Positions 1 through 26,100 of a stretch of DNA of 64,000 bases are shown here, piece after piece (within the stretch, counting starts at the first letter, position 1; the number at the start of each line of letters is the position of its first letter). Below the pieces are notes generated by a model, which saw only the letters and a list, made by a program, of their open reading frames with translations, did not search any database and was not told the origin of the DNA. The stretch lies in the NCBI GenBank assembly GCA_958450365.1, contig CAUEEP010000730.1:2355001-2419000 (forward strand), read 5' to 3'. Both the position numbers and the translations under genes were made by a program. The DNA is from Mesorhabditis belari. Its lineage: Eukaryota; Nematoda; Chromadorea; Rhabditida; Rhabditidae.

Positions 1-65
1 TTGAAAAAGTATTGTTAAGGCCTTTTGTTGTTTAAGAAATAAATATTTGTTAAAGGGACAAGTAA

Positions 66-1225
<1,160 letters not shown>

Positions 1226-1394
1226 ACACTGTTCTAAATGTCTTAATTTATGATATTTATTGTTTTTTATCCAATGTGCACTGGTATTTTCATTTCAATT
1301 CCCTTTTGCACTACAAGCCGGTCTTCAAACACTCAACCTGGTTATTGCGGTTATGTTAAAATATTTTTTAATTTACGCGAGAAATTTAAATGTG

Positions 1395-1400
1395 AATAAA
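1395..1400 (+). promoter_or_regulatory. AATAAA poly(A) signal after proteasome gene
   Basis: A canonical AATAAA lies 170 bp after the proteasome stop and about 105 bp before the TTTAG that precedes the Miro start. This spacing is typical of nematode operons, where 3' end formation is coupled to trans-splicing of the next gene. Confidence 0.6.
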
Positions 1401-1502
1401 TTTTGATAAATTTGCTAAATTTTGAGATGTGTTTGAGGGATGTCTGCCTGCACAATAATTTCTAAATCATGCAATTGCTTATTTTCCTATTCTCTAGTTT
1501 AG

Positions 1503-4747
<3,245 letters not shown>

Positions 4748-4909
4748 ATCTATTTTAGAGGTTTGTAAATTGATGACTAGGTTTTGCTCTGCCACGTTAG
4801 CTCAAAGGTTTTTAGAATTTTGAATTATTTAATGACTTTTCTACTTGTATATAAATTTGTATCAAAATACGGTTTCATTTTGTATTTTTGTTTGTTTACA
4901 TGGTTAAGG

Positions 4910-4915
4910 AATAAA
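4910..4915 (+). promoter_or_regulatory. AATAAA poly(A) signal after Miro
   Basis: A canonical AATAAA lies about 95 bp before the TTTAG at 5001-5005 that precedes the Trm10 start codon. It repeats the spacing seen after the proteasome gene and supports operon organisation. Confidence 0.6.
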
Positions 4916-5011
4916 GTTTGATCTCAATTGATACTTCAAAAAGGCTAATGCGCTTTACGTTTTTTTAAAATTTTCTTTCAATGTTTTGATAGACATGGCC
5001 TTTAGAAACAA

Positions 5012-6523
5012 ATGAGTAACAAAGAATTGGAAGAGGAAGATTCTTCAAAAAATGAAGATTTCGATGACGTTAGTGGTAGGCAAAATCTTTGAGTTTTTGA
5101 ATTGAAACATTTTTTAAGAAAGTGTCTCTGAACAGCTAGAGCCTGAGACAAAAAGGAGTCGTAATTTGCAAAAAGAAACTGAGACGATTCCCGAAGGAAT
5201 GTCGAAACGTCAATTCAAGAAGTTGCAGAAAAGTGACCGGTATGTTGAAATTTTAAGTTGATAAATTTTACTATTAGATGGCAAGAGAAACGAAAAGTGA
5301 AACGCGCTGAAGAGAAGGCAAAGCGAAAAGAGCGTCGTGCACAACTTAAAGCAGATGGAAAAGGACAAGAATTGGCAGGGAGGAGATTTCATAGAAAGAT
5401 GAAAGATAGCCAATGCAAGTTGAGGTAAAAATTATATTCTGATTGCAAATTTTTATATTCTAGAGTTGCCGTTGATATGCAGTTTGATCATTTAATGACT
5501 GCCCGTGACCAAAAAAGAACTGTCATTCAGTTGTCTTGGTTTGGATCCTTTAATAATAAGGATACGTATGTCTCTTTTTTAGGTGTTATTCGGTTAATCG
5601 GCGAGCTGAAAATCCACTACAATATCATATTGTTTCTCAAAATGGCAAAAGCAGACAAGTTGTTTCATTGTAATAAGAATATAATGTGTTTTTTTAGTAT
5701 TTCGATAAGACATATGAGAATTGGGATGCCCATAGACATTTGGAGCCGTTGGAAAAAGTATTTGATCCAGAGGAAATTGTCTACCTAACTGCAGACTCTG
5801 AAAATGTAAATCAGTTCTTGCTTTCCCGATATCCTTCGATTATACCCCGCCACGCCTTCATTTCGGTTATACTTATCCAAAATGGAGATTACGAGTATAC
5901 ATTGCAGTTATAATTAACTAACTTAAAACACAGTATACTATGATAAAATAAATCGTTGAAAATGGGGGAGGGAACCTCCGTACCCCAAATTTTGGCGGCG
6001 GGGTATAACCGAAAAGTACCGCATTCGCCAAGACGTTGTTCTTCAGGTTATAGAGAAATTGGATGACACCAAAGTGTATGTTATCGGTGGAATTATTGAT
6101 CATAACAGTCAAAAGGTTGGTCCCTTTTTCTCGGTTATTTGCAAACAGGAAAAATTCCAGTTTTTATGTTACAATTTGGCTAAAGATCATGGATTTGCAC
6201 ATGCGCGTTTGCCTATCGGAGAACATATCAAAATGGATTCTCGCAAGGTTGGAATTCGTGTATTTGACCAACTACTTTTTATTCATAATATTTAGGTTCT
6301 CACTATCAATCACGTTTTTGAGATTTTACTGAGAGTCTCTGAAGGTAACACTTGGCCCGATGCATTGATGAAAGTTCTACCTCAGCGAAAAAGCGCTGCC
6401 AAGGTTTGCTTTATTCAAAAAGAATCAAAAAGAATTCAAATTTGTTTCCAGAAAGAAACCGACGATTCCACATCACTACCAGAGCCAGACGATGATAAAA
6501 TTAAAGAAGAATTAGATGAATGA
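5012..6523 (+). CDS. TRMT10: tRNA (guanine-9-N1)-methyltransferase, Trm10 family
   Basis: SPOUT-fold enzyme that methylates N1 of purine 9 in tRNAs using S-adenosylmethionine. The N-terminal third is acidic then strongly basic ([15 protein letters not shown] followed by [17 protein letters not shown]), as expected for the tRNA-binding extension. The catalytic domain shows DMQFDHLM, the LTADSEN motif, [30 protein letters not shown] and [13 protein letters not shown], the diagnostic Trm10 blocks. The protein ends in an acidic tail ([12 protein letters not shown]) with TGA at 6521. The ATG lies 6 bp after TTTAG; 265 bp separate it from the Miro stop, so this is the likely third operon gene. The intron at about 5807-6045 contains a palindromic transposon, but the exons on both sides join cleanly (SEN to VIEKLDD). 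The cytosolic TRMT10A/B type is more likely than the mitochondrial type, as no targeting peptide is obvious. Confidence 0.92.
5837..6011. mobile_element. Short palindromic MITE in Trm10 intron
   Basis: Inverted ends of 15-16 bp (TTATACCCCGCC on the left, GGCGGGGTATAA on the right) bracket about 145 bp. It lies wholly within an intron and has no coding capacity. Its class is not clear from the target site. Confidence 0.65.
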
Positions 6524-9500
6524 TCTTTGTTAATTTTTTCGTGCAACATTGTTGACTTTTATTGTTAGTTTTCTTATTGCTATATAAATTGAGATTCATA
6601 ACGGAAGGTGATGATAATGGTGGAGAGTAGAGAGGTCAAAGAGGTGGGGCGCATTTGCTCTGCCAGGGGCATTCGCTGAGGGTAAGGGGATTTGGAGGAA
6701 CATTCTCCCAAAGCCTTCTGTCGGCTCCGCTCAATGTGGGGCAGTGGGAGAGAGTGAGTGCGCCGCATCGGATTTCACACCTTCCCGTCGTCATCTCTTG
6801 CCCACAACCACAACAGAGACACGTCCAAACTCGCATTTATAAGCCTCCAAGGGTTTCATGCCCTTTCTAGTCTAGAAGTAGCTTCCAATTTTTGTATTTT
6901 AATAAATTCTATTTGCTTGATGGCGGAAAATTATGAGGTCCGAGATCTGTGATGGGAGATGTGAACCGCGGATGGGGGTCTCTTGCCACCATCGCTCACT
7001 AATCCAATTGCGCTCCAAGCGGCTCTCCCTTCCATCTCGGCTTCTCGAGAAAGGCTCACTGCATCTTTTCACAAAGCAATCTCGCACTATCGAGAGATAG
7101 AAAAACTGCCTCTTTAAGTTGGTTTTGGCCTGTGGATTTTTCGGTTCAAAGCAGCTGTTTTTCATACTGGCTGTACCTGAAGTAAAAACAACGGTGATAT
7201 TAAAACATAAAAGCATAACGTCAACACTTTTATACGATTTAAGAAAGTTCCTCGATAGTAGAGACAGGAATGGAGAATACGCGGATCTCCCTTCAGTTCC
7301 TTTTCATCGGTGCTCCCCTTTGTTCATAGCTGGGTCTCTTTAATTGGCGGTTTTCTTCTCTTTTCCCTTTTTCTTCTATTTTCTCTTCTTTGAATTATTT
7401 AGTTCTTCTGCATTTCCCCCATTTCCTCCATTTTCCACATTACTCCTCTTTTCTCAGTGCCCTTCTCTTTTTTGTTACTTTTTAGTAGTCGGTGGGATTT
7501 TTTTTGTGATCGTCAATGAATTTCGTATTCAAAACGGAGATCTCTTACTAAACGGAAAAATGGAGATCTTTTACTAGAGATGCATTTCATTTGTGGGAGC
7601 AACTAAAAACACTTTAATGAGAAACTGAGATTTTTGGGTCATATCCTGTTATATGATCCTGAAAAATGATTCAGGTCAAAATGACTGCTGTAGCTGCTTT
7701 ATCAGCTTCGCTGGCCACCCGCTAAAACATTATTTCAGAACTTTATGATCTATATGATCTAAAGTGACTTTACTAGGGCCTAAACAAAGTTCAGATCTAC
7801 AACCGAATGCCCTCCTCCGCTCCCCCCTTGTATGGTATTTCTTTGGGCTTAAAAAAACAAGTTCATGTCTACAATTGTACACATGAACACAAGCAAATCG
7901 AGCGTTTTTTTCTTTTCCCGAATTCTCGATGACTTAGCATTAGCTAAAAGCACCCTAACACCATGAACACCCATCGTTGAAATGTGTTTTCAATCAATGG
8001 CCGCTTTCCCCAAAAACTACTTGGTGCTCATGCGCTCATAAAAATCCGAATTGAAGTCGCCGAAAAGCTCCGCTTAATTTTTGCGTGATTGGCCGACAAT
8101 TGTTGAGAGATTGAAATGAAAATATTTCTAGTGTTAAATGTGTATACTCTAAATTGAGGATAAAATTGCCAACATTGTGCTAGGTTTAAGAACAAATTTG
8201 ACATCCACAAAAATTTCTAGTTAAGCTAACTTCGGGTATTTAACCGTTTCGATTTCAACTTGGTTTGCTGTTTGTAGATTTCGATAGAAACTACTAGACC
8301 ACTTCAACGGCAATTTTTTCAGGATTTCTTGCTACAAGAAAAGAAGGTAGAATTTTCCAAGTTTTGCTTTTTGGTCTAAAACCCCCTGAAAAAGTTCCCG
8401 GTCAAAAAAAGTGGTTAAATCTTGTTTTCCTTCGTACATCTATTGCTAATCAGGTCTAAAATGAACAGGTCTAAAAACTAACTATTAGCTAAATTTTTTG
8501 GTACTTCTAAACCCTCATTTCCGGACCGGTCCGAAACTAATCTGTCCTGATCACGATACCACGATCTTCCACATTCACTCTTTTGCCTGAGCGTCTAGGT
8601 GATCAAGGTGGAAATGTTTCCTCAACACGCACACACAACAAGTGTTTGGTAGATTGTATCTCTTTTTGTATTCGAGCCAAGTGTCTTTTTCTTTATCTCT
8701 TTTCCCAGCTTTTGAACCTCCCCTCGGGCTCCTCCTGGGCGCCATTAGGTGGCGTGTTGATTACACAGCTCTTCTCCCCATACTCGCCTCTCGATATCTT
8801 GATCCTCCCGGGGTGTGGACTGGACTGGGAGGGGCTTTTCGATGGGAAGGGGATCTTTTCTGTCCTGTGAAGGAGCCGCTTGAAATGAAGGGGATCTCCT
8901 CTACTCGTCGTCTCCTTTTTCTCTCATTTGTGCCCCTCACCCAATCTTGCGTCTCCGACTCCCCTGGCCCTGTTCCTGCCTCTGCCCCCCCGCCACCCAT
9001 TTGATTCGCCTCACCTTTTTTGGCTTTTATCCGTCCCTCGTCGGATTTCGCCCCTCTCTCCCCTTCATTTCCCTCCATTTTTTGCCTTCTCCTTTTCTTT
9101 TACCGCTTCTCCCCGAGATTCTAGCTACCACCCCAAAAATATCACCCGCTACTCTCTTTTCACCAATTATTGAGTTGAGAGCCTCTGTTTTTAGAGTGGT
9201 AAATTATGACTTCCTCAATTTGGATAGAAACCTTCTGTTTTGTTTCGATTAGACTACAGTTTGGTAGAAAAAGTATATGCAAATTTCTTTTTTTGCCAGA
9301 AACCCAAATGTGAGAGCTCTTGAAGCCTTACAGATTTTTAGAGCAAAATTTTCTTTTCCACGGATTGCTTTTTGTGACAAGATACTGTGAGGTAAATTTT
9401 TTAAAGCTTAATTCATTAACCTCACTGTAAACGATTGCTTTTAAGAACAAAAAAATAAGTTGGATTGGACTTCGGATCACAATTGGGTTTGCAACCAAAA

Positions 9501-11016
9501 CTACATTGATTACAAAAGTCAAAAAAAGGAGCGACAATGCAACAATTCATCTAGTGGAGAGGGGCGGTCAAGTGTGGTGGTGAAATGGGAATGGTTAGGA
9601 GATGGAGATGGGGTTGACTGGGGTGACTGGAAGAAGCTCGTATCCTTTCGTTTTCTCTGTGTGTGCTCTGTTGGAATGGGAGAAGGGGAGGGGCTCTTCC
9701 GCCCCATTAGGAGCCGCGGTCTGATGCGACTTGTCAACAGGGTCCCCCCTTGGATCCCTCTGCACCCCATCCCCCATCCAACAGGGCCCATTCCCCATCA
9801 AAGACCCAGGCCAAAAAAGGAAGAGACTCACTCCTGATCGGCCACAGCCCCTCACTCAATAAATACATTTTTTCCTCCTTCTCTATATCTCTATGTTTTG
9901 TGTATCACTTATCTCCTCTCTGCTCTTCACTCCTTTTTGAAAAGTCATTAATAAATTGGAGGATGACGTTTTTTTCGCGCCTTTCCTTCCCCTCTTTTTT
10001 TTGAGAAATACGCTAAACGTGGTTCTGAGTTTTTAGCCTCAAATTTCTCACACCGCCAACATTTTCCTTCTTTCGATGAGTAAATTTTTCGGGGATGCAC
10101 ACACTTTTCTTTGCTTTCTAGAGCATTGCTAAAACATTACATTTGTTGTGTTGTTGCATAAATATAGTAACGTAAGTATAAGAGGCTTTATTTAGCAGTA
10201 AGTTGCGTTATCCAAATTTGTATAAAAAAAAGAAGCTCCTCTGCCTCACCATAATCTTGCGGTTGAAATATCGATTTTGTTAGAGGCTTGCTTACTATTT
10301 ATTGCCGCCAAATGCTTTATTTTTAACTATATATGTATATACCTTTCAATGTGAAAACGAGATATTCAAGATCTCAGAAACGTTTTCTTCTTCATCAACT
10401 CTTTTTCTTTTTTGCCGTTTTTAACTTTTCTTTCCAATTTCACCTTTCAAATCATTTTCAGAATCATCTCCATCAATTCATCCAAATCTATTCTAATCGT
10501 ATTTTCTCACGATTTTTGCTCAATTTTTCTGATGGCGTGAGCGAATCGGCGAGTCCCGGAGAGAGAGTGGAAAAAACGGCCATCACACCGAATAAGTGAG
10601 TGAAGTGAGAGGAAAATGGGGGAAAGATTGAGCAAAAAAAGAAAAAGAGCCACTCATTTCCGAACTTTCAGACTTGAGGAGTGTTTTCATCATTAAGCTT
10701 AAAGGGGTCGATTGCTTTTGAAGTGCTTTTCTTTCTTGTAACAAACGAAAGTGCTTAATCTCAACAACAATAATTATTAAGGCATCTTATTGTTATTCGA
10801 AAAATCTAGATATAGACAAGATCTAACTATAAGCTCGTTGTTTTGTATATTTTTTGGGTTAAAACAACAATCACCTAGATATCGGCTCTTTCAAAGAAAA
10901 AGACGATAGACAAGTTTGCATTTGCACAATAAACCTTTGGTTGGATAACATCTTAAAAATTGGGTCACACCAGCTCATGTCTAGTGTTAACCTAACAATT
11001 TTATTGTTTTCAGGAG
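6524..11016. other. Gene-poor region upstream of Kv4
   Basis: No exon chain, tRNA or family similarity is visible in these 4.5 kb. The plus strand has long pyrimidine-rich runs (about 7340-7480, 8900-9120, 9720-9950, 10380-10520), which leave ORFs open without resembling protein. The stretch probably holds the 3' end of the Trm10 gene and the promoter and 5' UTR of the potassium channel gene. Confidence 0.5.
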
Positions 11017-18602
<7,586 letters not shown>

Positions 18603-21600
18603 TTCATTCAAAAAAGATATCTATATCTATCTCCTTATATTTCTTTGCACTATTATAATATTTAAATTCAGCTCAGAATTATGTACGATACGGGTTTAAA
18701 AAAGATGCTATAATATGGAAATTATTAACTATTCAATGTGTTCAAAAGTAAATTTAATTTTTGAGTTTTTCCCTTGTCCTCTAACATTCTCTTTCTCTTG
18801 ATTCTCAGATCCTCATTTCATTGTTAAAGAACAAAAACAAAAATGTTTAATATAAACCATAAAATGCTTTTGTTTTTGGTCTTGTTGATTTTTAGAATTT
18901 TCAAATTGAATACACAAGCCGAGTCACTCACTTTCTTCATCTTTTCTTCATCTTTTTCGGCTCTACAAAACGGGTTCAGATCATCTATTCTATATATATA
19001 TATATAGTTTTTTCTGGTAAATGAAAAGTATTTGCATAAAATTTTATTTAAAATCCTTCAGAATAGACAGAAAGAACCTTGTATAACACCAAAATGTTGA
19101 AGAATACACATTAACATCGGAACGACACAAAACTGAAAACAAAAACAAAACACGGAATGATTAGCCACAAAAGCAATGCAAACTCAAAACGCAAAATCTT
19201 TTAAATGCTCAATTGAAACCGATATTTATTTTTATGGCTGTTGCAACAAATTTTTTTGTTGACCCATTTTTATTTTTATGCTTTGAATTTTGTGCTTGAG
19301 ATCGTTCAAAATTCGAAGCTCTTGCAACATTGAGTCTCTGGGTCTTCTTGGAAGGTAAATGGTGAGAGTGGACAAAGAACGGATAAATGGAAGAAGTGAG
19401 AAGGAGATTGCCTCTTGTTCAATTGCTTCTCCTTCACTCCTTCTTCACTCCTTTACTCTCGAATCACATTACCGCCTCGCCTTTTCTTTTCAATTTCAAG
19501 AGAGATGTCCATAATGTGTTCAAGTAGATGACAATGAATGCCTTCTAACAAGACCCACTTCTTTGATGTGCATTTTGACTCACCTACTCACCTGACCTAG
19601 ATGACCCACCTAGATCTACTCACAAAGTTTGTAAGTAGATCTTTAAAAAGAAACTCAATTTTTGAAAACACGAAGTTTTCCTTCGCATATCTTTTACATC
19701 TCATTCATAAATTCAAATACCTCGTAAAACAGAAACAACAAGGCAAAACTGTTGCTCAGTTAGTATAAGTTGAAACAAAACCCACTGACCACTGATTGGG
19801 TCCTTATTTATTGTCTCATTGTCATTGTCATGTATTTGCTACTTTCCGATTTTTATTTACTTGCCAATTATTTTATTACGATAACTTCTTTGTTGTTGAT
19901 CATTTCTTTTGATTCTTCTAATATTATGTATGATATTGTTCATTTGACCGTTCACTTTTCCATGAGGCCAGGTGTTCCTTTCCCCTTTGTCCATTTTCTT
20001 TTCTATAATCTTTTCTCAAGTACTCAAAAGAAACAATTTCTCAATTAGTCCTTTTGATTGTTTTTCATTTGCTTACCATTATAAAAATGAGTTTTTGATT
20101 TCTTTTCTTGAGCTTCTGAAAATGCTAAACTGACAATCAAGTTAATTGATCTAAAATTTACGATGTTTAGAGAGAGTGTAATTCTTTTTTTCCAAAATTT
20201 GAATGGAATTAAATAAACTTAAACTCCTCAAACTTAGGTATAAATGAATAAAAGAAGAAAAAGAATGAAAAAGGACAGAGCTAATTACTCAATTTGGCTA
20301 ATGCATGGGTCTCTCCCCATTTCTAGCTTTTCCTCTTTTCTGTCCTTTTTCAGTGATCTCTTTTCTTTTCATTACATGAATCTGTTTCTGTCACTTCAAT
20401 CCCCCTTTTCACCAAACTAAACCCCACAACCATCCAAGTAGGAGAAGCACTCGAAAAAATTCAATTTACCCCCAACGAAGTGTTGTTTTCTTTGAAAATC
20501 TCCAGATTTTATTCACCTAGTTTTGAAATTCAAACTATCTGACTATGAGTACTCTACAAGAAAACCGAAAAGGCTAAGTTTAATTACAGCCAGGAATTGG
20601 CACAAGTTGTAGTAAATGTTGTTGTTCAATCAACAGCCAGCCAGCCAACCCCCTTACGTTGTATAAAAGTGATGTGAGGGTTGTGGGCTATACTTGAAGA
20701 AGGGTTGTAGGATTCTCTTCTCGATTCATCCCTTCCAAACCTTCCCATTCTTCCTCCTCCTCGATCTTCTCCGCCAAATCTTTCCCTTTTTCCTCGTTGT
20801 CGGCTTCCGGTCGAAGCGTGCAAGCACTGGTTGTTAAAGGAGAAGAGTCTCCTTTTTCCTTAGCTTTTCCCCTCTCAATCGGCCACTGATTGACTCGGCT
20901 TCCTTGTGCTCATCTTCCAGTAGACCCTTGACTTCTCCAAATCTTTGAGCCTTTTTTTCTTTTCATCCTCAACCTCTTCTCTTTCACCAACGATGGGAAA
21001 CCTTGTACCAGACACGCGAAACTTTGGGAATCCGCTTCCGATTACCCTTTTGCTTTTTTGGGAGTCGACCCCCAGTTTGACCCTTAAAACTTTTAGCCTG
21101 CTTGGTCAGAATTGTTAGTTTCAAGTATATTCATTATCGATTCCGAGGCTTCTGCCTGGTTATGAGATCACTGATGTCAGAATTGAACGTGTTTTGGTTA
21201 TGGTGCACTTTGAGCGTCAAATGAGAGAAACACAGTCTTTCCGGTGCAATATTCTGTGAGATGCCATAAAATGCTGAAGTGTTTGCAGAAAGTTTCTTTT
21301 TCTTAAATTTTGAGCATAAAGTATAGCCAAAAGGAGTTGTTCTATAAGATTTTAAATTCAAATTCTTTCTACTTTGTACGATTTTCTTTATGGCATTTGT
21401 AAATAGACGATGTGAGGGAATGGAATGGAAAGATGATCCCTGATGGTGGGACGGGGGCTGGGGTACCCTTCTTCTCCCTGGGTCAGGGTGCTTCTCACGC
21501 CTTGTACCCCTTCCCAACTCTTCTATGTATTACCTTTCTTTTATCTCGCATACTTTATTAAGTTACAAAGTTATTAACAAAAAATTTAAATTATTATTGG

Positions 21601-23198
21601 TTATGGTCCAGTTTCTCTAACAATTCTCATTATGTTTATTTTAATAATTCTGCGAATTTCTTCTTTCTCATTCTCAAAACACAAATCCGATTCTTAAAAC
21701 TCCACAGGACAAACAGTTCGTTGAGCAGTTTAGAAATTTATGTTAATTTCCAATTGTGCCTTGCTTAGGCTGATCTCGCAATGAGTGAGTCATGCATTAA
21801 TTCGGGATGCATATCCCTTGTCAAACTGTGATGACGATTCGTAGTCATTTCAAAACAAGGGAGCATCCAAATGGGATGAGTCTCGAATTTCCTAAGACAG
21901 CGAACACAGTGTTCCCTTAATAGACAAGCTTGACCCTTTTTCACCGACTCTCTCCTCCCTTTTCCCCAATACATCCCAAAGGCATAATCACCGGCCGCCC
22001 AATTTCCGATGCCCTCGTCCTCTCCCATCTTTTTCTTATTCAAACCTCAAATTTGCATAGATAATTCCTTAAGACCTTAAGACCATCTCATTCAGCAGAA
22101 TGGCCTGAGAATTTCATACCTCCTGACAACATAAATTCAACAATCGGATCGTCATTTCAATATGTGATTTTTTTTCGGGTATTGTGCATATCAACCCAGT
22201 TTTGCAAATTGCAAACATTATGTAAAGTGCTCAAAAGAAGAGTCACAAAACTTTCACAGTTGTTGAAAGAGCGACACGAGAACGAGAAACGCAAAATTGG
22301 TTAAAAAATTGAGAGCTTTATGAATGCCAAAGGAATTTTGTGTTGTAGAGTGAGCAAAAATGGACCCACGTATTAACAAAAATGCTGTAAAAGACTCATT
22401 CCTTGGGATTCAGACCTCAGCGTTGTTCTTTCTTAAGACTTTGGTTCTTTCCACTTTTAAAAACCTGTTTAAAGCTTTGCCTTGGTACAACAAGAGTAAA
22501 CTGTTTTCTATGTGCAAGACTAACCTGCAGCGTTCTTAACTCAAACTCACTCACAAGAGAGATTCCTCCATTCTCTCCATTCTCTCTACCCCCGCCCCCA
22601 GGTTGGTTTCGCACCATTAGTGGCCTCTTCCTCCCCTCATCTTTTTCCATTTCCAATTTCCTCCGTTCTTCTCCATTTCTTTATTTCTTTCTACATACAT
22701 TCTTTGGGATCTCCATTTTGTGAAGAGTTCTCCCTTTTCTTTCCAATAGTATCCGCTTGGTGAGCTTCTTCCATTTCTTTTTCCCAATTTCTTTTTCTTC
22801 CTTGCTTAGATTGCATGTCATGTATCCATTTTCTTTCAATTAGTTTTCACTCTTCTCTTTTTATCCAATCATCACCGGCAAATTCACCCTTTTTAAATGA
22901 GATTAATGCTATGATCAGCCTATATAGTTTTTTGTTGATTTCGAGAAATCATTGATAACGTTTGCATAACCTGCAAAAATACAACATTTTAATCAAAAAT
23001 ATTCTCCGTTTTTCTTTTGTTTTTACTCGCTTCCAAATGTTTTATTACTAATCTTTTTCTTTTTATGACTAGGTGTGAAATTTCGTGTCCAATTCTTTTC
23101 ACAGAGAATCATCATCCATCTTAATTGTGAAATAATTTTCAGGATGACATACCATCGATAACCAATTCATTCTTCCCTTCTCTCCTCCATTCCAAATA
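18603..23198. other. Gene-poor region between Kv4 and L1CAM
   Basis: No supported gene in 4.6 kb. It holds the Kv4 3' UTR, an (AT)n run near 18993-19005, and pyrimidine-rich tracts (about 19430-19500, 20310-20420, 20700-20900, 22560-22870). The last of these leads up to the L1CAM start and may be its promoter and 5' UTR. Open frames here are simple-sequence artefacts. Confidence 0.5.
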
Positions 23199-26100
23199 TG
23201 TGGATCTTCTTTAGAATAGTTTTCTTTTCGACGCTTAGCTTAGCCGCTACATTAGGTAAGTTTAGCTTAGTAAAATTGTAAAAATCTTACGGTATTTACG
23301 CCATAGTCAAGTTTAAAACCTGACCGTTTAGCTTATCGCCCAAAAGAAAATTTTCTAGGTCCACCGAAACTCTTAGAAGAGCCGCCGAATGAGGTTTGGT
23401 TCCAGAAAAGTCAACCCGATGGGACGGCCAGTCCGGTGAAACTCAAATGCACCGCTTCTGCAAATGCTGAAGAGTATGTTGAAGAAGGAAATTTGTTTTG
23501 AGATATTTATTTAGTTTGTATAAGACTCAGTTTGTAGCATAGTATTTATTTCAGATTTGTCTGGCTGAAAGATGGACTTGAGTTGGAGATCGGTGGAGAG
23601 GATGTGGACGGTGGAGTGACATGGGAAAGGCCAGGACAAAATGGATCTATTGTTATTTCAACACCGACAGACAATAATCAGGTAGTTGCATTGAAATAGC
23701 CCACAAAAATGTCTATAGCAGATATTTTGCACAGTTATAAATAGTTTACACCACAAACCTTTGTTATTGTTTAGACGTTTTATCAAATGAGACATTGCTA
23801 AAGTCATTTGTTCTTCTTTTTTCATTTCCTTTTTAGGGTTACTATCAATGCTTTGTGAGCAATCCATTTGGAACGGCCGTATCGAATAAAGTTTATGTGA
23901 GAATGGGAGGTTTGTGAAAAAGGTTAAAACGTGACAAATCTTTTATCTATTTGCAATTATCGTATTTTTCCTAATATTAGAGTGTCCGGAATGAAAATGC
24001 CCTCAACATCGATTGCAATTTTTTTGGTGTAGCGAACAGCTTCGTGTCTGATTTTTGTTTTGTTTTAAAGTTATATATCTTTTCTAATTCTATGTTTTTA
24101 TAAAAATTTGCTGCCTTATAATTTTGACTTTTTTAGAATGGAAGATCAGAAGTACCGAATTTGGGTGGGCTTGCTCTACGACTTCAAACAAGGAAAAAGT
24201 GTCCGGGAGAGCCATAGCTCAAACTTGAAAGTTTTTGGAAAAGCTGCTTATTCAGAGGAAGCTTGTAAAAATGGTTTCAACAATTTAGAGAGGGAGACGA
24301 AACTCTACAGGATTGAGGACATGGTCACCCCCATCCAGCGCTCAACGATGACGATCTTCTAGAAGCCATAGAAGATGACCCAACATTGTCAACTCGGGAA
24401 CTTGCAACGATGTTTGCTGTAGGCCACACAACAATTGCGCACCATTTACATCGTTTGGATAAAGCGAATCTCGTCGGAAAATGGATATCCCATCAAGTTA
24501 GTGGCGCTAATAAAGCTACTCGAGTGACAATGGCCGGTATTCTTTTTCGTCAATCAAAAAAATCGAGATTTTTGGGACACTATTGTGACGGCCTATGAAA
24601 AATGGATTTACTACGATAACCCATCGCAAAAGCCGCAATGGTTAAGTCCAGGAGAACAGCCAAAAACGACGCCACGACATGATCCACATGGAAGAAAGGC
24701 CATGTTATCTGTTTGGTGGGATTCCCGTCGTCTTATACACTTTGAGGTTCTACCTTCTCGTCCAACAGTCACCACAGATCTATATGTGCAACAGCTGAAA
24801 CGAGTAGACCAGGAGGCTCTCAAGAGTCAAGGTGTAAACACATCGACTGTGAGATATCTGCAAGATAACGCGCGCCCACACACAGCAAAGAAGGAGCAGG
24901 AAAAACTCGAGGAATTGCGTTGGGAATGTCTCCCGCATCCGCCGTATAGTTCAGATCTGGCACCCTCAGACTACCACTTATTTCAATCTATGCAGCGCTT
25001 CCTGGCCGATAAACACTTCAAGGACCACGACGAAGTCCTAATTTGGGTAGGCCAGTAACTCACAGCCGCAGGATTTCTTCAGCAAAGGGATCCGAGATTT
25101 AAAAGAAAAATGGAAAAAGACTATTGCCAACAACGGAGAATATCTTTTGGATTAAAGCGCATTGTTTTCTTTTTGTGAAGATAAATTTGTTTTTCATTAA
25201 AAGGGTATTTTCATCCTCGACAACCTAATAGTATGACATGCCAAGAGGAGCACCGCGTAGTCGGCGTTTTTCCCGCACTAAATCATTTTTCCCGCACTAA
25301 ATCATTTTTTCTCGCGAACCCATGGACCGATTTTGTTTGGGTTTTTTCTAAAAAATGACCACCTCATTCCTCTATTTTTGGAAAAACCCGAACAAAATCG
25401 GTTCAGAGGTTTGCGAGAAAAAATGATTTAGTGCAGAAAAAACAATGATTACGCGATGATCCTCTGGGCATGTCATACTATTAGAAAAAATACGGTATTT
25501 ACTGCACCCATTTTCCTATATCTGTTACCGTTTATAATTTTAGTTTTGGAGCATTTTGCGAGGCGAGGTGTCCGAGTTGTCCGAGTGGATGAAGGAGCTC
25601 CTCTTACTCTCAACTGCACCCCACCCATGGGTCGACCAAAACCCACGATTTTTTGGCTATATCGGTAAGTATTCAGTTTCTATTCATTTGTTACTTTGTC
25701 TCTATTTGTTTCTTTTTCAAGAGAAACTTTAAAACGACGGATCAAGTAAGTGAATCAGAGAGTTATCCCAAAAGAAAGAAAATAGGAGTAGCTGTTAATA
25801 GAAAAAAAACGCTTCGAATGAAAGAATGAAATGTCAACGCCGTTGTGCATGCTTGATAGATTTTTGATATTTCGGATCTTTACGGTTATCCGGGGAGGGG
25901 AGAAGTGGCGATTAGCCGTCGCTCTGAAACTCGACGGATCCTTAGGGCAGATTGGTAATTTCCAGTGATTTTGAATTTTACTGTAATGCCAGATTCTTTT
26001 TTAAAGCACGACCTCCCCCCCCGGGATAACCGTAAAGATCTGATATTTCTAAGCAAATTTTTCAGCGACACAAATCGAGAGGATGTGATTGAGACAATCA

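Noticed and set aside
8583..9252. Several overlapping ORFs of 80-120 codons
   Set aside because: They lie in a pyrimidine-rich tract and translate to low-complexity Pro/Ser/Leu/Phe strings in more than one frame; no splice pattern or family similarity.
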